From Akebia trifoliata (Eukaryota; Streptophyta; Magnoliopsida; Ranunculales; Lardizabalaceae): DNA of 64,000 bases. Below, one piece after another: positions 55,276-64,000 of this stretch. The stretch covers positions 13,006,248 through 13,070,247 of the forward strand of contig CM030710.1 of NCBI GenBank assembly GCA_017979445.1, written 5' to 3'. Numbering within the stretch: position 1 is the first letter of the stretch; every line of letters starts with the position of its first letter. Both the position numbers and the translations under genes were made by a program. Under the pieces are notes generated by a model. That model had not been told where the DNA came from. It saw nothing but the letters and a program-made list of their open reading frames with translations, and made no database searches.

Positions 55276-56639
55276 TTAGATTTGTTCTATTTTGCTTAAT
55301 TTATATTTTTATATGAATACAATGTCAGAAGGAATGATTCTTCTAATATTGTATAAAATACAATATGATCTCATGTGACAATGATGTTTTTGGGGACATA
55401 GAATTAGTACTTGTATTTCCAATGGATCTTTTATGAGAAATGGGGTGTACAATTTTATTGTAATAAGGTGTACATGTGAATCGTACTAATAGAACTAAGT
55501 TGTATTTTGTTTTGTGTACTGAATGTGAAGATAAATGACGAGTTTCAATTATGATATGTATACATTGGTACTAAATTAAATATTTTAATACTTACAGGTA
55601 ATGTGGAAGAGGATGAGGACGATCGTGATGTAAATATTAGTAAAAAAAATTGAAGGTGAGTCGCTTTGATTGTTTAATATTCACAATATGATTTTAAAGT
55701 ATTTTATAAATGTATAACTTTTCTTATGTGATCCTTGTGATATGGAAAGTGAAACGAAAAATCTGAAAAGTTTGGGCATCATGACAACCAGGGAGTACCT
55801 CAGAGAATGACGCGTCAATACGAAAGAAAACATCTGAAAGACAAAATGTGTCATTTTGAACTTGGGTTGCAACATTGGGTAGAGTGAAAAGAAATCGACA
55901 AAATGACAATAAAGAAGTAATTGAGTTGTCGTCAGGTAAACAAATATAAAATCTAATTTACTATGCCTTGTTGAATTATGAAAGGTAGAATCATTCAAAT
56001 ACTCATTGCTTCATATATTAAAGCAATATAATTATCGTCTTTTAATTATAATATTCTTTCCATATTGTGTGTAGATTCAGATGTTTGAGATGTGTATAAC
56101 TAGTAGACAAAACACAAGATACTAAGGTATTGTTCTGACATTGCACCGTGACTCTATTGTTTTTATATAATCAATGTTAGTGGAGAAGATTAAAAGACTG
56201 ATTTTTCTTAGACTCATATACTCAATTACTCATTGGGTGGTAGCAACAATGACTTTGTTGGGAACTTAGATTTCTGATTTTTTTTCTCTGTGGGTTTGTG
56301 AGAATTTTGGGATTTGGGTTTTGTTGAGATCTGTGTTTTGTTGTAATTTATTAAAAATTACTTTTGGGTTTTTAGTAGAGGAGAAGAAAAGTTGAAGAAT
56401 ACCCATTTCTTAATATTTGCTATCAATTAATTGTATCTTAACTATTACCTTTTTTTCTTACAAACAGTGTAGTTACTCTAATTTTAGTCATTTGTTCATG
56501 TTTTAACCATTGAAAATGAGATTTAGTCATTTGACAAATTCTGAGTTCTCATGTGACATTAGAGGCACTCCATACAAATCAAATTAAGATAATTTGTTTG
56601 ACTCATAGATGTAGGTATTATTACTATACAAAGTGGATT
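55276..56639. other. AT-rich intergenic sequence
   Basis: No gene recognised. A short acidic frame near 55601-55660 is too small to call. Confidence 0.5.
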
Positions 56640-57700
56640 TTGGATCCAATGCTGAAAATCATGCTTTGACATTAAAGAATTTTTTCTGATTTAATGTCAG
56701 AAGGTGCCTTCTGACATTGAAGAATTTACTTATGATCTAATGTCAAGAGGCACCTTTTGACATTGACTATAATACTTCTGATCTAATGTCAGAAGGTGCC
56801 TTCTGATATTAAAGAATTTATTTCGGATTTAATGTCAGAAGGTGCCTTCTGACATTAAAGAATTTACTTCTGATCTAATGTCAGAAGGTGCCTTATGACA
56901 TTGAAGAATTTACTTCTGATCTAATGTCAAGAGACACCTTTTGACATTGACTATAATACTTTTGATCTAATGTCAGAAAGTGCCTTCTGATATTAAAGAA
57001 TTTATTTCTGATTTAATGTTAGAAGACACCTTTTGACATTGAGGAATTTACTTCTGATCTAATGTCAAGAGGCACCTTTTGACATTGATTATAATACTTC
57101 TGATCTAATGTCAGAAGGTGCTTTCTGACATTAAAAAATTTATTTCTGATTTAATGTTAAGAGGCACCTTTTGACATTGACTATAATATTTCTGATCTAA
57201 TGTTAGAAAGTACCTTATGACATTGACTATAATACTTCTGATCTAATGTTAGAAGGTGCCTTTTGGCATCTCCCAAAATAGTTATGATCTAATGTAAAAA
57301 GGCACCTTATGACATTGAAAAATTTACTTCTGATCTAATGTCAAGAGGCACCTCATGACATTGACTATAATACTTCTAATCTAATGTCAAAAGATGCTTA
57401 TTGAAATTGCATAAATTAGTTCTGATCTAATGTCAGAAGGTGTCTTTTGATATTGAAGAATTTACTTCTGATCTAATGTCAAAAGGTACCTTCTAACATT
57501 GAAGAATTTACTTTTGATTTAATGTTAAGAGGCATCTTATAACATTGATTATAGTACTTCTGATCTAATGTCTATATTACTTTTGTTAAAAGGTGCTTTT
57601 TGACATTAAATAATTTATTTATAATTTAATGTCACAAGGAACCTTTTGACATTGGCTAAAATACTTTTGATTTAATGTCAAAAAGTGACTCATAAACTTT
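56640..57700. repeat. 46-bp hairpin minisatellite (about 22 copies)
   Basis: The monomer is TTCTGATCTAATGTCAGAAG, then GTGCCTTCTGACATTRAAGA, then ATTTA. Each contains AATGTCAGAAGG-TG-CCTTCTGACATT, a 12-bp stem with a 2-nt loop when undamaged. Two monomer types alternate (AGAAGGTGCCTTCT and AGAGGCACCTTTT). Stray units occur near 57737, 57990, 58522, 60372 and 63458-63590. Arrays like this are usual near the ends of CACTA or Mutator-like transposons. Confidence 0.9.
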
Positions 57701-57703
57701 TTA

Positions 57704-57736
<33 letters not shown>

Positions 57737-58830
57737 TGTCGAAAGGCTTCTTCATACATTGACTAAAATACATGACTTGATAATAACATAAAATAGTGTT
57801 ATTTGGTAATTATTAGAACTCACTCATTTTATTAATTAATAAAGTTATTTTTATAAGTGAACTGACTCATCTTCTGTAATTGTTTGATTCAAATTTGTAC
57901 TATGTGGATGCTCAACTTCAATTTTCATATGTAACTATTGTTTATACTTCTACGTATATATATATATATATATATATGTATGATCTAATGTCGAAAGGCT
58001 CCTTCATACATTGACTAAAATACATGACTTGATAATAACATAAAATAGTGTTATTTGACAATTGTTGGAACTCACTCATCTTATTAATTAATAAAGTTAT
58101 TTTTATAAGTGAACTGATTCATCTTCTGTAATTATTTGATGCAGATTTGTACTATGTGGATGCTTAACTTCAATTTTCATATTTAACTATTGTTTATACT
58201 TCTACGTGGGATCAAACATGAGTGGATTCATGCATATATATTTGTTTATATTTACTACAATGTGCTTATACTACATTTTTTTTGTATGCTTGATTATAAT
58301 ACTTCTGATCGGTTAAATGTTTGTTATATAAATGTGTTATGTATATACCATTCTGGGTTTGATTATACAGATATTATGTTTATCAGGAAAATTTCATATG
58401 TCATATTTAAGAGGAGATGTTGTTGAAATTTTTATAGAATCAGAAATATTTTATAGGATTATAAACTTTATAAAATTCAAAAATTATAATTATAAATTTA
58501 TTATATATATAACATATGATCTAATGTCGAAAGTCTCTTTCATACATTGACTAAAATACATGACTTGATAAGTACATGAAATAGTGTTATTTGGCAATTA
58601 TTAGAACTCACTCATCTTATTAATTAATAAAGTTATTTTTATAAGTGAACTGATTCATCTTCTTTAATTGTTTGATGTAAATTTTTACTATGTGGATGCT
58701 CAACTTCAATTTTCATTTATAACTATTATTTATACTTCTACGTGGGATCAAACATGAGTGGATTCATGCACATATAGTTGTTTATATTTGCTACAATGTG
58801 CTTATACTACATTTCTTTTGTATGCTTGAG
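57737..58830. repeat. Triplicated 220-310 bp block
   Basis: Copies begin with TGTCGAAAGGCTYCTTCATA or a variant at about 57737, 57990 and 58525. They share ACATGACTTGATAATAACAT, TTATTAATTAATAAAGTTAT and CTATGTGGATGCTCAACTTC. Copies 2 and 3 also share GGATCAAACATGAGTGGATT. Copies 1 and 2 are separated by a (TA)n run. Confidence 0.88.
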
Positions 58831-61586
58831 ACCATCAGAGAGAGGTCTTTAATGCTCTTGATAATATTTATTAATTGGTACTTTATAATGATTACTGTCT
58901 TTAATGAATAAAAGAAATATGTAACTTTATTTCATATATGACAGTATTTTTGGGTATCTTTTGGAATGGGGTACAATCTTTGCATATACCTTTGGGGATT
59001 ATAGGCATTACCGTTTATTCATATGGCATATTCACTTACACGATTTTAAATTGTATAAGGATTATAACCTGGTTTGAAAGATTATATTTTTAAAGACTCT
59101 AAACTAATGTACCATTAGTTTTATGTTAGGCATCATCTTTAAGTAACTTATCTTGAAGTTAATCCAAATAAAATAAAAAGAAATGAACTCATGTCTTTTT
59201 TTCAAATTTGACAATAAAAGTATGCAGTTGACATATTTTTTCGTAAAAATATTGAAAAATCTTTCAAAGAAATTTTGTAATTATTTTCCTCAATATTTAT
59301 AGACTACTACAAAGCATAGAAGGAGAGTTATGAGATTGAATGTTTAAAGTTATTCAATATTTAAATGTAGACCAACTTTTCCTACTAATGAGTTGGACCC
59401 AGATTGTCGCACAAGTTCTTGGAAATTCTCAAATAGCCTATGGGCACCCCTACATAAGTTGGTGGAAAACACAATTAATTTAATAACTAATACCATCTTT
59501 GAGCTCGTACTTCATGGAGAACACATTATTTTTGTAATTAATTTTGCATGGCATGTCATACTTTTGCCACTAAAAATCAACAATTACTTATTTTTGTAAA
59601 TAATTTTTCATGGCATGTCATACTTTTGCCACTGAAAATCAACAATTGACCCATCGGGTAGGCATTGAACAAAATGAAGATGAATAGTCTACCCCTCTTT
59701 ACTATCCAATATATAATAAGACATGTGTAAATTTTCCAAGATAAAATGCATAATAATATATTGATTGGTCTAACCAGTCCTTTAAATGGACTTAACAAGG
59801 GACTATTTTGACCATCTATTATAAATCTTAAAATAAGTATGTATAGATTAATATACATATAAAAAATTGTTATAATGATAACTACAACAGTACCCCTCAT
59901 CCGCTTCACGTTGTATTGGTAACTTAGGTAATAGATTGATGGTCAAAGAACAACCTTTAAAATGCACCTATATATCCCTAGTCTCCTTGACTCTTGCCTT
60001 AGAAAATAAAATAAATGGTCATATTTGCATATTTTGGAAGTTGTTATTACAATAAATAACGCGAGTCATATAAATTGCATTAATGTTTGCATTTAAATTT
60101 GAAGATATACAAAGTATTTCACTTGAAGTTACAAAAGATTTGTATACCAAGTAAAACCTTCATATTGACATTCACTTTCCAATATCAATATCAACTACTT
60201 AAAGGATCAAAGATCACCATTTAGTCATTTGATAGTTATTAATATAACAATTTTATCAATGTTTAATAGAAAATAATTAGCGATTAAAAAAATGATATTC
60301 CACAAAGGACTTAAATCTCAAACAACACAATTGTACATTGAATAACATACCTCAGATTTAATGAAAAGTTCTCATCTAATGTTAAAAGGCTCAAAATATG
60401 CATATCATTCAGATAAGAACCTTCATATAAATTTCTAGGCAGAGAGCATAACAATCCAATATTCCATTAATCAGATGGCTCTAACCATTGGACATAATCA
60501 ACTTCGTAAATGAACAACTCAATGCCATGCTGAAACTAACCCAACAAATACTTACTAGGGACTATGACCACAAGCATCACAAACCAAAACTAACTCTTAT
60601 CGTAACATCTCTTGAAGCAACCCAACAAATTCTCAAGGAAAGAAGTATCATAAAATTAAAAAAAAATCACAAGATTGTAACATATTATTCAATGAATAAT
60701 TATATCTGTGCAAATAATAGACAACACAAAATGTGAGGATCATTCGGACACAAGTACCTACTAAAAGAAGGTTACTATCCAATGGAAATTAAGTGAAATA
60801 ACAAAATGCATTTCAACATCTCTATCAAAATTCTTTTCAATTTAGTATATAAATAAATCATGATTAACATGACAATGACACTCGATTCTTCTCGTTAAGA
60901 AGTTTCCATACATTTTCTTAAAAATGTAGATACAGAAAACGGATCGACTGGATACAAATTTGCAAGAATCAATGTTCAGGGATAAAATATCCCAAAGAGA
61001 CTAAAAAAATTCTTGAAATGTACAAAGGGATCTTATATGAGAAATGATCATTTTTCTATTGTACTTGAGATGTTTATATAAATCATTTTGATATAAATAA
61101 TTAATTTTTTTTAAAATGTATTTTTAGAAGGATACTTGTGACATTGCCTTTTTTTCAGCTTTGGAACTACATGTTCCAATTTTATAAAAAAATTCACAAA
61201 TTTCAATTGCCTAAATCAATGTGTCATAGATGTCAACTCAAGTCATTCACTCAGATTTACACAGATCTTTGAAAATACTTTTTTCTTGAGAATTTACAAA
61301 ATAATCAATGTGTCACTGATGTCAACTCAAGTCATTCACTCAGATTTACACAGATCTTTGGAAATACTTTTTTTCTGAGAATTTACAAAAGAATCAATGT
61401 GTCACAGATATCAAGTCAAGTCATTCAATCACTTATATTTACACAGATCTTTTGTAAAAAAAATTTTGCAAAATTAAACAAAATATTTAATGTGTCATGG
61501 ATGTAAAGTAAATCATTATATCTGATTTTTTATATTTTTCATGTATTGAATAAAATAAGATTTTATAATAAACGAGCCTAAGATTC
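58831..61586. other. AT-rich sequence with small local duplications
   Basis: No gene supported. A 60-bp tandem duplication (GGCATGTCATACTTTTGCCA) lies at about 59540-59645. A 90-115 bp unit is repeated three to four times between about 61214 and 61510 (ATGTGTCA..GATGTCAA..C, AAGTCATTCACTCAGATTTA, CACAGATCTTTG). Confidence 0.6.
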
Positions 61587-61595
61587 TATAAATAG
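61587..61595 (+). promoter_or_regulatory. TATA box before the 61665 ORF
   Basis: TATAAATAG in ATTCTATAAATAGGAAGG, a strong plant TATA box 78 bp before the ATG. This predicts a leader of about 45 nt. Confidence 0.6.
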
Positions 61596-61664
61596 GAAGG
61601 TGTTTTTATCCAAAAAATAGAAACACCTTTGGAGTTATTTTTACAAAGGAATATAAGTTCTAAC

Positions 61665-62093
61665 ATGGCAAATATGCAATCGAATGAGGTTGATGAGCTC
61701 AAACTTGATTATTACGAGTCTCAGATGTACATAAAATTTATCAAATCAATCGATAAAAATGAGAAGACTAGGAAAAATATGTTCTGGCAAGATTTACTTG
61801 ATGATGGTAAGAAACTAAGGAGTATGATGAGAAGTCTGTGCATATTTATTCCGAAAAGGATAGGAGAGTATATGAGTAGGGACAACCCAGACAACTACAA
61901 AAGTGTCGTTAATAAAATGTATGATGAAAATAGACGGATGTTTATCCGAAAAAGTAGACAACAAATTCTAAGATCTGATTATGCGGAATATCCAAATATG
62001 AACTTTGATTTCATAGATGAGGTATTAGAGAGTAACAATATTCGTTTTCCATATTATATGGAGAACAACATTAATCAAGATAGTAGTCCCTAG
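61665..62093 (+). CDS. Unknown intact 142-codon protein
   Basis: The first ATG after the TATA box is at 61665 (MANMQSNEVDELKLDYYESQ). The frame is open to the stop at 62091. The protein is charged and probably mostly helical (IKFIKSIDKNEKTRKNMFWQ, KKLRSMMRSLCIFIPKRIGE), with an Asn/Asp-rich C-terminal part (NMNFDFIDEVLESNNIRFPY). It has no signal peptide or membrane helix. It lies between 46-bp repeat outliers and a Mutator-like transposase end, on the opposite strand from both neighbouring genes. It is the only ATG-to-stop frame over 100 codons in the right third of the window with a clean promoter. I do not recognise the family. It could be an accessory gene of the transposon. Confidence 0.5.
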   Translation: MANMQSNEVDELKLDYYESQMYIKFIKSIDKNEKTRKNMFWQDLLDDGKKLRSMMRSLCIFIPKRIGEYMSRDNPDNYKSVVNKMYDENRRMFIRKSRQQILRSDYAEYPNMNFDFIDEVLESNNIRFPYYMENNINQDSSP

Positions 62094-62686
62094 TATGTTT
62101 GTAGGAGGATGTATGAGCATGATATAAATGTGGATGTTTTTGCTATTTATGTGTTAAAGAATGTGATTAGAATGTTTTTATTTTTATTAATAAAAATGGT
62201 TGAGTACTTTTCAATTATTTTTTCACTAACATGACCCAACTATTGAAATAGGAGATGAAGTTTATTAATATAACTCATTTCAACTGTTGTAATTACGTAT
62301 TATTTTTTCTTGTTAATAAAGTGATAGTGACAATGCAAACCTATAACTCAAATTTAAAATCAAGTTTATTTCATTATGAAAAGTACGTGACAATGTCATA
62401 GTAATGAAAAAATGGAGAGAGGGACACAAATTACTCTTTAGATAATGTAATATGGTTTATAGAGATAAATATCTATTCTAATAACTCAAGAATTGTGTAA
62501 AATAGAAGGTGGTTGTATCATTATTTAAAAAAAATTATATAAATTACCTTCTATAAAGGCATCTCATTGAATATTATTTAACTTTTTGGGAGGGTAAAAC
62601 ATCTACTTATATCATTCACAACCATTTTAAACAAAAATGAGTTGTCATTGCTCAATTACAATTTTAAATGTTTGTTTCTAATAACA
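62094..62686. other. Convergent intergenic region
   Basis: AT-rich, with several AATAAA-like words suited to 3' ends of the two converging genes. No ORF. Confidence 0.5.
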
Positions 62687-62975
62687 TCACATTACATAAA
62701 AACCTAACAACATAACTGCTAATAAAATCATACTAATACCAACCAAAACACAAAACATCCCACAAGCCTCCAACTTGTCATTTTTCTTTTGATTTAGATA
62801 AGCACCATGAACTTGATCATTAAGAAAGTGTTTCTCAACATCTTCTAAGGTCTTAAATGACTTATAACATGCTCTGGGATAACCATCGACATACCTATGA
62901 CACTCTTTCCAAGTAGAGTATATTTTAGGCTTACGTCCAATGAACACGACATAGTATTTAGCTATCCAAATATAC
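62687..62975 (-). CDS. Exon encoding an RNase-H1-type hybrid-binding domain and a C-terminal membrane helix
   Basis: The exon begins after a splice acceptor (TTGTGCAG) at 62975 and ends at the stop 62687, about 96 codons. Residues about 7-53 match the RNase H1 N-terminal (viroplasmin-like, RNA/DNA hybrid-binding) fold: YYVVFIGRKPKIYSTWKECH, then YVDGYPRACYKSFKTLEDVE. The last 26 residues are one hydrophobic helix (GMFCVLVGISMILLAVMLLG). No RNase H catalytic domain follows. An upstream exon should lie right of 62990 but was not identified. It is on the same strand as the Mutator-like transposase 680 bp upstream. The function is unknown. The domain predicts nucleic-acid binding near a membrane. 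Confidence 0.7.
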
Positions 62976-63452
62976 CTGCACAATAATGTTCAAAATTTAA
63001 GCCACCAAAATATACATAAACATAATAATAAGCTCATGTTTGCAAATCGCCTACAAGTGATTCTTCATACTATAATAAAATGATGGACCATCATAATCCA
63101 ATTGATTGCTTAAACATCTTTATAATTTTACAAAATAAATCAAAATCATATACTTAAGTGATTATTTAGACATATTCATTGACCAAAAAACATATAAATT
63201 TGTTTAAACATATTTATTGACCGAAAAGAAATAGATGTTTAGCTATTTATAAATTCTTAAATATTTGATCCTATGGATAATTAAATTCAATGAATAAATA
63301 AAATGTTAGAAAGATCTTGTTGACATTGAATTCATAAAAAATAACTAATTTTATCATAATGATTCATATGGACACCTCAAGTAAAATAAAAAGATCATTA
63401 TTTCTCAAAAATATCTCTTTCTACATTTCATCCTATGAACACTTGAATACAA
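62976..63452. other. AT-rich sequence, possible intron of the hybrid-binding-domain gene
   Basis: No convincing exon found on either strand. Confidence 0.4.
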
Positions 63453-63595
63453 TTATTCTGATATAATGTCAGAAGGATCTTTTTAACATTATATCAGTAT
63501 GTCTTTTATACAATGTTAGAAGGATCTTTTTGACATTATATTAGACTGTCTTTTATACAATGTCAGAAGGATCCTCTTTACACTATATCATATTG
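63453..63595. repeat. Outlying hairpin repeats of the 46-bp family
   Basis: Three units (TGATATAATGTCAGAAGGAT, CTTTTTAACATTATATCAGT) with weaker stems than at 56640-57700, ending about 60 bp before the transposase stop. Confidence 0.75.
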
Positions 63596-63652
63596 TAATA
63601 TGATTGTACAAAAATATTCATAACTATTTTTTTGAGTAGAAACCAACCTCAA

Positions 63653-64000
63653 TTATGAAGCAGGAGGGTACACACATCTCCTACGATTGTGGCCACGACG
63701 TTCACAATTTTCACATCGATAATATAAATGCTTCTTGGACTGATTTTTAAATCTATTTTTCTTTGGCCTACCGGGCTACATTACGACATCTGGAGGGGAT
63801 ACGATCACATCATCACATTTAATAATCCATTGACTTTCATCAACTGTGGGATTGATGGAATCCTTGTATGTTTCTCGGTATCGATCAACTATGAACCAAT
63901 CCTCTGAAAAATCATACGATGACATTTTACCATGCTTGATGGCAGAAATGGCATGAAGGCATGGGAGACCAAGCTGGTCATAATGACGACATGTGCAACT
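63653..64000 (-). pseudogene. Mutator-like transposase, C-terminal end (runs off window)
   Basis: Minus-strand frame from the window edge to a TAA at 63653-63655. It begins in a SWIM zinc finger (CTCRHYDQLGLPCLHAISAI), continues through SYDFSEDWFIVDRYRETYKD, then PGRPKKNRF and a CCHC knuckle (CENCERRGHNRRRC), the usual end of MuDR-type transposases. A single in-frame TAG at 63776-63778 lies just before PGRPKK, so this copy is probably dead unless it is a polymorphism. FAR1/FHY3 host proteins share the SWIM finger. The terminal knuckle favours a transposase. Confidence 0.85.

Noticed and set aside
62687..62975. Endogenous caulimovirus remnant, because of the viroplasmin-like domain
   Set aside because: No movement protein, coat, protease or RT of that type lies nearby, and the exon has a splice acceptor and a membrane helix.

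Overview
The window is nuclear DNA of a flowering plant, very probably a eudicot. It is a transposon-rich, gene-poor region. The evidence is giant Ty3/gypsy elements of the Tat/Ogre type, hAT-like and Mutator-like DNA transposons, plant mobile domain (PMD) genes with short plant-type introns, and many A/T-rich minisatellites. I see no intact ordinary host gene, tRNA, rRNA or CRISPR array. The species cannot be named from the sequence.

Bases 1-38260 hold one very large Tat/Ogre-type retrotransposon complex, called E1 here, with its genome sense on the minus strand. The right LTR (36444-38260, 1,817 bp) is its 5' LTR. The left LTR (1-1536, cut by the window edge) is its 3' LTR. Between them the internal region occurs twice: unit A (1537-18776) and unit B (18877-36443), separated by exactly 100 N. 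Each unit, read in the sense direction, has a leader with two minisatellites, gag, protease, reverse transcriptase/RNase H, a second archaeal-type RNase H and integrase. Two further genes follow on the opposite strand. Both of these antisense genes have introns and encode PMD-type proteins ending in coiled coils (ORF1, ORF2). A complete single element would be roughly 22 kb. The middle LTR expected between units A and B is probably hidden in the gap. Neither unit is fully intact: gag is open in B, RT and integrase are open in A.

Bases 38261-47530 are a second, older Ogre-type element (E2, also minus). It keeps its 5' LTR (45796-47530), primer binding site and leader. Gag is gone, and the start of RT is fused directly to the integrase core. 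A block with promoter-like and gene-like features (about 43.5-45.2 kb) sits inside its leader. E1 appears to have inserted into the 3' part of E2.

Bases 47531-53250 hold small repeats, two hAT-like elements (48367-49113 and 49146-49993), a third Ogre-type LTR fragment ending at 50576, and AT-rich sequence. Bases 53257-55275 are a decayed PMD gene with at least five exons.

Bases 56640-64000 look like one or more DNA transposons: a 46-bp tandem array whose monomers fold into hairpins, a triplicated 250-310 bp block, an intact unknown 142-codon ORF with a TATA box (61665-62093), a minus-strand exon encoding an RNase-H1-type hybrid-binding domain plus a membrane helix (62687-62975), and the C-terminal end of a Mutator-like transposase (63653-64000).

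The signals most worth following are: (1) the two antisense intron-containing PMD genes of E1; (2) clusters of a 23-bp palindrome at strict 38-bp spacing, present at three places in E1; (3) an LTR stem-loop with an identical 13-nt loop but compensated, different stems in E1 and E2; and (4) the hybrid-binding-domain/membrane-helix exon next to the Mutator-like transposase.
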